Assembly: GCA_003224135.1 (NCBI GenBank)
Contig: QHYO01000231.1
Span: 1-16,201 of the forward strand
Reading direction: 5' to 3'
DNA: 16,201 nt
Origin: Acidobacteriota bacterium
Lineage (GTDB): Bacteria; Acidobacteriota; Terriglobia; Acidiferrales; UBA7541
Both the position numbers and the translations under genes were made by a program. This document shows, piece after piece, positions 6,379 to 13,405 of the stretch. Each line of letters begins with the position of its first letter. Within the stretch, counting starts at the first letter, position 1. The notes under the pieces were generated by a model. It saw only the letters and a list, made by a program, of their open reading frames with translations, did no database searches and had not been told where the DNA came from.

Positions 6379-7662
6379 TCATTGTGGCCAGCGGTAGTCA
6401 GTTGGCGGGCCTGCGTGCCGTCGGCAAGCATGGTGGCGGCCGTCAGGCGCCCAACTGGGGCGTTCGTTGCGTCCAGTGTCGCGCGTCAATTCAATAATCT
6501 GCCGGCTGGAGACATCCATTATGTAGATGTCGTAGTTATTGTTGGGCCTGCGCCAACTGAAGGCGAGGAGCTGTCCATTGGGGGCCCAGGAGGGATCGAT
6601 GAGGTAGCCCTTGTCAGGCAGATCGAGATTCGTGGCGTTAGTGCCGTCGGAGTTCATCAGATACAGCTTGGGAACACCGGTGCGATCGCTGACGAAGGCG
6701 ATGGACTGTCCAGTCTTTGGATTCCAGGCTGGGGAAGTGCTGGCACCATTAGCGAAGGAAAGACGCTTGAGATCTCCGCCGCTGGCGTTGATGGAATAGA
6801 GTTCGGGATTGCCGCCCATAGAAGATGAGAAAACAATTTTGGAGCCATCGGGGGACCAGGACGGAGCGCTGTTGGTACCTTTGAAGCGCGGGAAGCTGAC
6901 CACTCTGCCAGCGTCGACGGAATAGAGGCAGATTTGCGGGCTGGCCGGTCCAGTGTTGCCTTTGGAATAGCAGGTGAAGGCGATGCGGGAAGAATCGGGC
7001 GCCCAACGTGGAGTGAGGGATATGGAGCGAAGAGAAGTGAGGGGATGTTGATTGGCACCGTCGTAATCCATCGCCCAGATTTCTTTTGTGCCCGTACGGG
7101 AGCTGACGAAAGCGATTTGAGTGGAGGAGATGCCGGGCAGTCCGCCGGAGAGCCGCATGATGATTTCGTCGGCGAATTGATGGGCGAACTTGCGAACTTG
7201 CGGGTCGGTGGGTGCGCCACGATAAATTTTTGCAATCACGGCCTGCGCCGTGGGATTGGTGACATCGTAAAACCAGGCCTGGATCGCTACTTCGCTGGCC
7301 GATTCAACGAGATTGCCGAAAGCGACGTAATGAGAGTTGACGGGCGGATCGGACCACGCAACGTAGCGAAGTTCAGAAGGAACCGATGGCTGTGATTGCG
7401 GATAGAAGCTGGGACTGACGACGTCAAGGATGCCGCTGAAGCCGAGGTCGTCGCGAACGACTTGCGTGAACTGGCTGGAATGAGTTTTGGCGGCGTCAGC
7501 CTTCGGCGCGAAATCAGCGACGGCGACACGAGGTTTTTCGACGCCAAGGCCGGTGCCCGTGCGGAACCAATCCTGCTGTTGCGCCCGCGCGATATTTGCA
7601 GCCGCGAAAAGGCAAACGAACAGAAGTGCAGGCAAACTACTGCATCGCAGGCGCAGAAACAC
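6379..7662 (-). CDS. tolB: TolB, Tol-Pal periplasmic beta-propeller protein, C-terminus disrupted
   Basis: TolB shuttles between Pal and TolA in the periplasm. The GTG at 7660-7662 has GGAGG 5 bases upstream, and a signal peptide ends near ARA-QQQ (residue 27). The N-terminal domain (about 30-165) is followed by the beta-propeller, with repeated blades of the form PSWSPDGSKIVFSSS and AFVSSRTGTKEIWAMDYDG. The last blade breaks off: after APDGRH (His410, base 6433) the frame reads 17 unrelated residues to the stop at 6379. The correct end (TMLADGTQARQLTTAGHNES ...) is one frame over at 6354-6434 and stops with TAG at 6354-6356. The strand normally between DGRH and TMLADG is missing, suggesting a loss of about 44 bases (any 3n+2). 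It lies 51 bases after tolA in the tolQRAB order. Confidence 0.9.
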   Translation of the reverse strand: MFLRLRCSSLPALLFVCLFAAANIARAQQQDWFRTGTGLGVEKPRVAVADFAPKADAAKTHSSQFTQVVRDDLGFSGILDVVSPSFYPQSQPSVPSELRYVAWSDPPVNSHYVAFGNLVESASEVAIQAWFYDVTNPTAQAVIAKIYRGAPTDPQVRKFAHQFADEIIMRLSGGLPGISSTQIAFVSSRTGTKEIWAMDYDGANQHPLTSLRSISLTPRWAPDSSRIAFTCYSKGNTGPASPQICLYSVDAGRVVSFPRFKGTNSAPSWSPDGSKIVFSSSMGGNPELYSINASGGDLKRLSFANGASTSPAWNPKTGQSIAFVSDRTGVPKLYLMNSDGTNATNLDLPDKGYLIDPSWAPNGQLLAFSWRRPNNNYDIYIMDVSSRQIIELTRDTGRNERPSWAPDGRHHACRRHAGPPTDYRWPQ

Positions 7663-7713
7663 TATTTCCTCCGTGGAACTTAAGGTTGGACGGCTGGGTG
7701 GGCGTTGATTGTT

Positions 7714-8550
7714 TCATCTTGTCATGCTCAGGTCAAAATCGAAAATCACTCTGACGTTCGAACCGGGATAGTCCGATGGCAGGGCAGGCATGGGGTTCGA
7801 CGACATAATCGCGCGAAGACCGGAATTGTCCATGGAGAGATTTCCGCTGGTTTGCGAGACTCGGACGTCCTTTACCGTGCCATCCTTGGCGATCGTGAAC
7901 TCAACTACAGCGTGCGCGGTGTGGGCAGTGCGAACGCTGGGATCGATTGTATTCTGCAACCAGTTGCCCTGAATACGGCGCTTCACAGACTCGATGTACC
8001 AACCATAACGGGAAGCGAAGTCGCCGCCCCCTTCGGACTTAATCGCAACACCCTGGCTTGTGGAGGAACCGGGAGTGCTGCCGGCGCCCGTCGTCACGTT
8101 CGGCGCGCCTAGATTGCGGCCGGGAACGGCGTTCTCTGGATTGGGGATCTTCGGTTCAAAGGCTTTGTTTTGGCGTGGGGGAGGCGGGGGTTTCTTATTA
8201 AGCTTTTCAAGGGTCTTGAAATCAGGCACGTTTTTCAGGTCTGGAGGAACGATTTCTTCTTTTTTGGGCTGTGGCGGCTCGGGCTTGACGTCGTTTTTCC
8301 AAAGGCTCTTGGAAGGATCCACGACATTGCTCTCATTGAGAGAGGGAGTCTTCGGCATCGGCAGGCCGGAATTTCCGACGAGCGTCACTTTCGTGCTCTC
8401 GTTTCCGCCTCCCGGGCCAGCCCAGCGATTGCCCTGCCAGTGGAAGTAAGCGGAGAGAGCCAACACAAGGATCAATGCGGCGTGAAGAATCCCTGAAACC
8501 GTTAGATACGGTTTGAAACTGAGCTCCGAGTTGGCGACTGCCGTGTACAT
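7714..8550 (-). CDS. tolA: TolA/TonB-like energy-transducing periplasmic protein
   Basis: A 278-residue protein that links the TolQR motor to TolB and Pal. It has one N-terminal membrane helix (about 16-38) containing S19-x3-H23, the motif that couples TolA/TonB to the proton motive force in TolQR/ExbBD. A linker rich in Pro and Lys follows (PPPPP near residue 120). The C-terminal TonB-like domain (about 185-278) has a helix RYGWYIESVKRRIQGNW and the strand segments HAVVEFTIAKDGTVKDVRV and VRVIFDFDL. E. coli TolA is longer (about 420 residues) with a helical linker. The ATG is 3 bases after the tolR stop, so translation is likely coupled. Named tolA from the cluster; the C-terminal domain itself is TonB-type. 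Confidence 0.88.
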   Translation of the reverse strand: MYTAVANSELSFKPYLTVSGILHAALILVLALSAYFHWQGNRWAGPGGGNESTKVTLVGNSGLPMPKTPSLNESNVVDPSKSLWKNDVKPEPPQPKKEEIVPPDLKNVPDFKTLEKLNKKPPPPPRQNKAFEPKIPNPENAVPGRNLGAPNVTTGAGSTPGSSTSQGVAIKSEGGGDFASRYGWYIESVKRRIQGNWLQNTIDPSVRTAHTAHAVVEFTIAKDGTVKDVRVSQTSGNLSMDNSGLRAIMSSNPMPALPSDYPGSNVRVIFDFDLSMTR

Positions 8551-8553
8551 GCT

Positions 8554-8973
8554 CTACTGTGCGCGACTGCGTTCCGTCAGCGGCTGAGTGACGATGCTGA
8601 TGTTGTTGATGCCTGCCTGACGGAGTGTGTCGATGACAGAAGCGAAAATACCGAAGGGAACCGTCTCATCGCAGCGAAGATAAACTGCATCCTGCGGCTT
8701 CTTGAGCTGCGATTGAACTTTGCTGCCCAGTTCATGAATGTTGATGGCGTCATTGCCGAGGTACACCCTCTGAGCTTTGTCGACGGTGATCACCAAACGC
8801 TGCTCAGTGATTTCGTGCACTGTTTTGGTCTTTGGGACGTCGACTTCGATGCCGGATTGAAGAATCGGGGCAGTGATCATGAAGATGATGAGGAGCACGA
8901 GGACGACGTCGATGAACGGGATCATATTGATCTCGGAAAGCGACGTTTGTGTTTGTTTTGAGAGTTGCGGCAT
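8554..8973 (-). CDS. tolR: TolR/ExbD family motor protein
   Basis: A 139-residue inner-membrane protein with one membrane helix (about 19-37, PFIDVVLVLLIIFMITAP). D22 is in the position of the essential proton-carrying Asp of TolR/ExbD. The periplasmic domain (about 45-139) has the family elements SGIEVDVPKTKT, RLVITVDKAQRVYLG and a C-terminal INNISIVTQPL. Length is normal. It lies 35 bases after tolQ and 3 bases before tolA, consistent with one transcript. The ribosome-binding site is weak (AGAGAAA). Confidence 0.93.
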   Translation of the reverse strand: MPQLSKQTQTSLSEINMIPFIDVVLVLLIIFMITAPILQSGIEVDVPKTKTVHEITEQRLVITVDKAQRVYLGNDAINIHELGSKVQSQLKKPQDAVYLRCDETVPFGIFASVIDTLRQAGINNISIVTQPLTERSRAQ

Positions 8974-9008
8974 ATGTTTCTCTATGGCCTGCTTGGTGGC
9001 CGCGAAAT

Positions 9009-9686
9009 CTAGCTGAACGTCTTTTCTATCTGAGCGGTGACTTCGAGCGCGAACGTGTCCAGGCGCTGCGCGAGGTCACGGATATCGCCCAGAAAATTAT
9101 TGTAAAAGATGACGGCGGGGATGGCGGTAAAAAGTCCCGCGGCGGTGGTAACCAGGGCTTCGGAGATGCCTGGCGCGACGGCACGAAGGCTTGCGGAGCC
9201 AGCGGTTCCGAGCCCGGAGAAGGCGTCGATGATGCCCCATACCGTGCCGAAGAGACCGATAAAGGGAGTGACGGAGCCGGTGGTGGCGAGCCAAGTCATG
9301 CCTTTTTCGACGCGGCGAACTTCTTCGGCGGATGCAAGCTGCATGTTCACGGTTACGGCAGCGAGGCTTTTCAGCCTTGGAGGCTCCGGATTTCCCGGAT
9401 GAGTGCCCACCTGAAATTGGAGTTCGCGATAACCAGCGGCGTAGACGTTGGCGAACGGGGAACCGGCAGCGGCGAGCGCTTGCGGATTGGCAACGCCGCG
9501 CGTTGCGCGGTAGATACGGAGGAACTGATCGCTCTGACGGCGGAGGCGGCCAAACAGGCTGAGTTTTTGAAGAATCATCCCCCAGGAGATGACGGAAAAG
9601 AAAAGAAGCAAAGCCAAGACGCCGCGGGCTACCCAACCGGTTTGTTCAAGAATGCTGCCGAGGTCGGCGGCGAAGGCTGCAATCAA
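9009..9686 (-). CDS. tolQ: TolQ/ExbB family motor protein
   Basis: An inner-membrane proton channel subunit, about 225-229 residues. There are three membrane helices (about 20-40, 134-156 and 177-199). The conserved core TTGSVTPFIGLFGTVWGIID and the segment ISEALVTTAAGLFTAIPAV are clear, including the Thr residues of helices 2 and 3 that line the proton path. The start is uncertain. I give the TTG at 9684-9686, but it lacks a ribosome-binding site at the right distance. GAGGAG (9704-9709 in plus coordinates) instead sits 5 bases before an in-frame ATT at 9696-9698, with a TGA just upstream at 9708-9710, so no ATG or GTG start is available. Either ATT is used or the base call is wrong. First gene of the tolQRAB order. 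Confidence 0.92.
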   Translation of the reverse strand: MIAAFAADLGSILEQTGWVARGVLALLLFFSVISWGMILQKLSLFGRLRRQSDQFLRIYRATRGVANPQALAAAGSPFANVYAAGYRELQFQVGTHPGNPEPPRLKSLAAVTVNMQLASAEEVRRVEKGMTWLATTGSVTPFIGLFGTVWGIIDAFSGLGTAGSASLRAVAPGISEALVTTAAGLFTAIPAVIFYNNFLGDIRDLAQRLDTFALEVTAQIEKTFS

Positions 9687-9737
9687 GAGAAAAGAAATGA
9701 TGACTCCTCAGTTTGAGTAAATTTGCTGGACTTTAGC

Positions 9738-9766
9738 AACCTAGCATACGAGGAAAGTGGAATCAA
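9738..9766 (-). promoter_or_regulatory. possible tolQRAB promoter
   Basis: On the minus strand TTGATT (-35, 9761-9766) and TAGGTT (-10, 9738-9743) are separated by 17 bases. The predicted start near 9731 leaves a leader of about 30-45 bases before tolQ. The -10 has only the key TA...T positions, so confidence is modest. Confidence 0.38.
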
Positions 9767-9836
9767 CGAATGGTGCGGAGAAATGAGCGGAAGATACACA
9801 GTTTGAACGGACCCAGAGAAGGAAAAAAGCGACGAT

Positions 9837-9866
9837 GATCGCGGAGGGAGAGGCCCCTCGCGGATC
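9837..9866. repeat. imperfect inverted repeat in the tolQ-miaB divergent gap
   Basis: GATC-GCG-GAGGG (9837-9848), a 6-base centre AGAGGC, then CCCTC-GCG-GATC (9855-9866). The two arms pair over 4 and 5 bp with a symmetric GCG/GCG internal mismatch. It could be an operator or an RNA hairpin between the divergent tolQ and miaB genes. The inverted repeat is directly visible; its role is speculative. Confidence 0.4.
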
Positions 9867-9928
9867 GGGGGCAAGCATTAGAACGCCGGGAAGTTTGGAT
9901 GAAGGATGCATGCTAGAATCGAAGAAGA

Positions 9929-10957
9929 ATGGGAAATAGCTTCGATATTCGGGTGGAAGCGCTGGCAAATCCGGCTGCGAGCGTGGCAAAAGCGCCAGCT
10001 GCCGCCGCGCAAGATGCTGCGCGAGGGACATTCTTTCTGGAAACGTTTGGTTGCCAGATGAACGAGCACGACTCGGAGAAAGTGGCCGGGTTGCTGATGG
10101 CGCGCGGCTATCAGCAGGTGGAGACCCCGGAAGCGGCGGGCCTGATCCTATACAACACATGCAGCATCCGGGAAAAGGCGGCACAGAAGGTTTTTTCACG
10201 CTTGGGTGAATATCGCGGACTAAAGGGCGACGGCAAGAGGATTGCACTATTGGGTTGCGTGGCGCAGCAAGAGGGCGAGGATATTTTTTCACGCGCACCG
10301 TGGGTCAGCCTGGTGTGCGGCTCCGCGAGCTACAGGAAGTTGCCGGAGTTGCTGGCGAAGGTTGAGGCCGGGGAACAACGCGTGACTGGGCTGGACAACG
10401 ATACGGACGAGACGTTTGAGACGGAAATGACGCGGCGGGATAACCCGTGGCGTGCCTACTTGACGATCATCGAAGGATGCGACAAGGCGTGCGCATATTG
10501 CGTGGTGCCGTTTACACGTGGGCCGGAGCGCAGCCGGGACAGTGCGCGAATTCTGCAAGAACTGAAACAGCTGGCCGATTTTGGGTACACCGAAGTGCAA
10601 TTTCTGGGGCAGACGGTCAATTCATATGCCGATCCGTCGCCGAGGAAGATGCGTTTTAGTGAGTTGCTGGCCGAAGCGGCACAGGTGCCCGGCATACGGA
10701 GGGTAAGGTTTACGACATCGCATCCGCGGGATTTTACGCTGGACATTATTGAGGCGATGGATGCGGAACCGGCGATCTGCAATCACGTTCATTTGCCGGT
10801 GCAGTCGGGTTCGACGCGGGTGCTGCGCGCGATGGAGCGAACTTACTCGCGAAGCGAGTACCTGGAAAAGATCGCGATGATCCGGGGAGCAAAGCGGCGG
10901 ACGGCGATCTGGCGAAACCGAGGCGGACTTCTGCGAGACGCTAGCCCTGTTGGATGA
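9929..10957 (+). CDS. miaB: MiaB, tRNA-2-methylthio-N6-(dimethylallyl)adenosine synthase, N-terminal and radical SAM part (frame-shifted)
   Basis: MiaB methylthiolates i6A37 in tRNAs using two 4Fe-4S clusters. After an Ala-rich extension, the protein starts at FFLETFGCQMNEHDSEK. The UPF0004 cluster ligands are C42, C78 (YNTCSIR) and C110 (LGCVAQ). The radical SAM C-x3-C-x2-C is C184, C188, C191 (EGCDKACAYC), followed by VVPFTRGPERSR. The barrel continues through NHVHLPVQSGS to MIRGAKRRTAI (I327, base 10909). Then the frame is lost and reads unrelated residues to the stop at 10957. The family motif TDIIVGFP that should follow is missing from the DNA, and the next residues (GETEADF) are in another frame from 10911. 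This fits a loss of about 26 bases. The ATG lacks a clear ribosome-binding site. Confidence 0.9.
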   Translation: MGNSFDIRVEALANPAASVAKAPAAAAQDAARGTFFLETFGCQMNEHDSEKVAGLLMARGYQQVETPEAAGLILYNTCSIREKAAQKVFSRLGEYRGLKGDGKRIALLGCVAQQEGEDIFSRAPWVSLVCGSASYRKLPELLAKVEAGEQRVTGLDNDTDETFETEMTRRDNPWRAYLTIIEGCDKACAYCVVPFTRGPERSRDSARILQELKQLADFGYTEVQFLGQTVNSYADPSPRKMRFSELLAEAAQVPGIRRVRFTTSHPRDFTLDIIEAMDAEPAICNHVHLPVQSGSTRVLRAMERTYSRSEYLEKIAMIRGAKRRTAIWRNRGGLLRDASPVG

Positions 10958-11303
10958 AGTGAAGTATGACGGCGTGTTTTCGTTCAAATATTCGCCGCGG
11001 CCAAATACGGCTGCTTCGTCGATGCCGGACGCCATTCGGGAAGAGGACAAGAGCAGGCGTCTGGCATTGCTGCAGGAAAAGCAGCGACTGATTCAGGCCG
11101 AAACACTGCAGTCGTTCGCGGGCGAGATTTTTGAAGTGCACGTGGATGGCAAATCGAAAAAAGAAAACTCATGGTACGGGCATAGCTCGTGTAACCGGGT
11201 GATCAGCTTAAACTCGATAAAGGCGGACCTGTTGGGCCAATACGTGCAAGCACGCGTGACCGGATGCACGCCGAACAGCCTGCTCGGAGAAGATATTTTG
11301 TAA
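10911..11303 (+). CDS. miaB: MiaB, C-terminal part with TRAM domain (frame-shifted)
   Basis: The remaining part of miaB, in a different frame. It reads GETEADFCETLALLDEV, then KYSPRPNTAA, the end of the radical SAM domain, a helix with REEDKSRRLALLQEKQRLI, and a TRAM-like RNA-binding domain (about residues 75-131) with KKENSWYGHSSCNRVI and the closing TGCTPNSLLGEDIL. It has no plausible own start; a TTG at 10950 is the first start-like codon and has no ribosome-binding site. Joined to the preceding part with the missing residues restored, it would give a MiaB of about 465 residues, normal for the family. As it stands the gene could not make an active enzyme. Confidence 0.87.
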   Translation, partial: GETEADFCETLALLDEVKYDGVFSFKYSPRPNTAASSMPDAIREEDKSRRLALLQEKQRLIQAETLQSFAGEIFEVHVDGKSKKENSWYGHSSCNRVISLNSIKADLLGQYVQARVTGCTPNSLLGEDIL

Positions 11304-11432
11304 CAGGGTTCAGGGTTTGTGCTTATAAGCCATTCAATAAACCAGTGGTACTTGTAAAACCCCTGAGCTGATGAAAATGCGTATTGTGTCGGTCCTTACC
11401 GGATGATAGAAGAGCAGCAGCAGGAGGGCGCG

Positions 11433-11918
11433 ATGGAACTGGAGATGAAAATCCGTGGCCTGATGATGGACCCGGTGACCAACATGCCGATCGTCGTCCT
11501 GAAGGATGTACAGGGCAATGCCATCCTGCCGATCTGGGTCGGCGTGTACGAAGCCAACGCCATTGCGCTTGAAATTGAAAAGGTGCAGACGCCGCGTCCC
11601 ATGACGCACGACCTGCTGAAGAACGTTTTTCTGGGGCTGGATGTTCGCGTGGACAAGATCGTCGTGAACGAGTTGAAGGACGACACGTTCTACGCGCTGA
11701 TTTGGGTGGAACGTGCGGTTGAGATGATGACGATCGATTCGCGGCCGAGCGATGCGCTGGCATTGGCGTTGCGAATGGATTGCCCGATTTTTGTGGACGA
11801 GCAGGTGCTGAAGAGTTCGAAAGTATCCAGCGCGCTGACGGAGCGGACGACAAACGAACAGTTGCGGAATTGGCTGGAAGGATTGTCGGACGAGGATTTG
11901 GGAAGATATAAGATGTAA
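11433..11918 (+). CDS. bifunctional nuclease family protein (DUF151/BFN)
   Basis: A 161-residue protein of the BFN/DUF151 family, for which RNase and DNase activity has been reported in plants and some bacteria. The BFN core (about 1-130) includes ILPIWVGVYEANAIALEIE, RPMTHDLLKNVF and IDSRPSDALALALR, all conserved in the family. A short C-terminal helix ending LSDEDLGRYKM follows. I chose the ATG at 11433 because AGGAGGG (11422-11428) lies just upstream; an upstream ATG at 11403 would add 10 residues and has no good ribosome-binding site. It is on the same strand as miaB, 129 bases after it, so co-transcription is possible. Intact. Family certain, physiological role unknown here. Confidence 0.9.
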   Translation: MELEMKIRGLMMDPVTNMPIVVLKDVQGNAILPIWVGVYEANAIALEIEKVQTPRPMTHDLLKNVFLGLDVRVDKIVVNELKDDTFYALIWVERAVEMMTIDSRPSDALALALRMDCPIFVDEQVLKSSKVSSALTERTTNEQLRNWLEGLSDEDLGRYKM

Positions 11919-11962
11919 GGCTTGAAGTGGATACAGACCCGGACGACGGGGTAAACCCGCCG

Positions 11963-13327
11963 CTATAACGGCTGCACTTCCATCAAGTGGCGGACCTTGC
12001 GGCGCCACACTACCAGCAGGACAATTCCAATCAAAATTAGGGCCAGGCTGAGGCCGATCCAGAGGCCGAGTGCGCCCCAGCCGCGGCGGAAGCAGAGCCA
12101 GGCTCCGAGCGGCAGGCCGATGATCCAATACGCGGTGAAATGGCAGAGCATGGGAGTGCGCGTGTCGCCTGCACCGCGCAGAGCGCCCGTCGCGACGCTT
12201 TGGATTCCATCAAACAATTGAAACGCAGCGCCCGCGGCGAGGAGCGCTGCAGTGCTTCGGATGACCAGTTCGTCGGCAGTGTAGATGCGAGCAATCCATC
12301 GCGGCACGCTCACCAGGACGATCCCGGCCAGCGTCATGAAGGCAGCGCCGACGAAGATTGCCGTGCCTCCAGCTGCGCTGGCACCACGTGGATCGCGTCT
12401 GCCAAGGGCTTGACCGACACGCACGGCCGCTGCAGATGCAATGCCGAGCGGCACCATGTATGTGAAAGCGACGGTGTTCAAGGCGATCTGGTGCGTCGCG
12501 AGCGGGATAGCTCCGAGGCGTGCGATCAAAGCGGTAACCGTGGCAAAGACGCCGCTCTCGAGAGTGAACTGCATCGCGGCCGGAATTCCGAGCGCGATCA
12601 ATTGCTTGATGCGGCGGAGATCGATGTCGACGGGAGTCTTAAGCAATTCGGTGCGATGCTTGCGGTCGTACCAAAATAAATATGCGATCAACACCCCCGC
12701 CATATATACGCGAGCAATTGCCGTGGACCAGCCGGACCCGACAGTGCCCATCGCGGGCGCTCCCCACTTGCCGTAGATCAAAATCCAATTGAAGACAGCG
12801 TTGATGATGTTCGCTGTGACAAGCGCGAATGCGACGGGACGAACCATGTTCATCGCTTGCAGACAGCGACGAACGGCGAAGTAAAGCAAGAGAGGGAACA
12901 GTCCAACGGTGAGAGCTTTGGTGTAGGGAATTGTCTGAGAGAGCACGCTTGCGTCGACACGAATCGCGGTGAGGAATCGCTCCATCAGCCAGACAGGTGC
13001 CGCGAGAAAAGGCGTTAGGGCGATGCTGAGATAAACGCCGTTGATGAGTGAACGGTGGCAATCTTCGCGCTTGCCTGCGCCGAAGGCCTGTGCGACGAGG
13101 GTATCGAGTCCAAGAAGGAGGCCTTCGCCAAAAAGCGCCAGCACCATGAAGATACCGGAGCCAAGGCTGACGGCACCCATGGCGACGGCACTATTGGGGA
13201 GGCGGCCGACCATCATGGTGTCGACGATGGTCATGCTCATCCAGCCGAGTTCAGCGAGGACCAGAGGAAGGGCGAGCCGGAGCGTGGGGCGCACTTCTGT
13301 GCGCAGAGTTTGTAGGTAGGATTTCAC
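11963..13327 (-). CDS. MATE family multidrug/sodium-proton antiporter (NorM-like)
   Basis: A 454-residue membrane protein, normal length for the family, predicted to have 12 helices in two related MatE halves (about 15-175 and 240-400). The first half has ALPLVLAELGWMSMTIVDTM and MVGRLPNSAVAMGAVSLGSG, then DTLVAQAFGAGKREDC. The second half has ALGIPAAMQFTLESGVFA and AVRVGQALGRRDPRGA, both typical of MATE exporters. Such proteins expel cationic drugs or metabolites in exchange for Na+ or H+. The start is GTG (13325-13327) with a weak GGAAAA site. It lies 78 bases after hutH on the same strand and may be read from the same transcript. It converges with the nuclease gene. Substrate unknown. Confidence 0.92.
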   Translation of the reverse strand: MKSYLQTLRTEVRPTLRLALPLVLAELGWMSMTIVDTMMVGRLPNSAVAMGAVSLGSGIFMVLALFGEGLLLGLDTLVAQAFGAGKREDCHRSLINGVYLSIALTPFLAAPVWLMERFLTAIRVDASVLSQTIPYTKALTVGLFPLLLYFAVRRCLQAMNMVRPVAFALVTANIINAVFNWILIYGKWGAPAMGTVGSGWSTAIARVYMAGVLIAYLFWYDRKHRTELLKTPVDIDLRRIKQLIALGIPAAMQFTLESGVFATVTALIARLGAIPLATHQIALNTVAFTYMVPLGIASAAAVRVGQALGRRDPRGASAAGGTAIFVGAAFMTLAGIVLVSVPRWIARIYTADELVIRSTAALLAAGAAFQLFDGIQSVATGALRGAGDTRTPMLCHFTAYWIIGLPLGAWLCFRRGWGALGLWIGLSLALILIGIVLLVVWRRKVRHLMEVQPL

Positions 13328-13405
13328 GATTTTCCAGGAAGCAGTTTACGGGGCGTGATGGTTGTGGAGCAAATTGCGGTGACGGAAACGCTGCGAACTT
13401 GTTTG

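Noticed and set aside
8949..9716. Long plus-strand open frame (255 codons) opposite tolQ
   Set aside because: It is antisense to a clear TolQ; its composition is Gly/Asp/Glu-rich low complexity as expected from the reverse of a membrane protein, with no ribosome-binding site.
9890..9928. A -10-like TAGAAT (9914-9919) just upstream of the miaB ATG, suggesting a nearly leaderless transcript
   Set aside because: No -35 match at 16-18 bases upstream; a single hexamer is not enough evidence.
10900..10960. Programmed frameshifting or translational bypassing in miaB, tolB or pal
   Set aside because: In miaB and tolB conserved residues are absent from the DNA itself, so no ribosomal event could restore them. 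No slippery site or bypass structure is visible.
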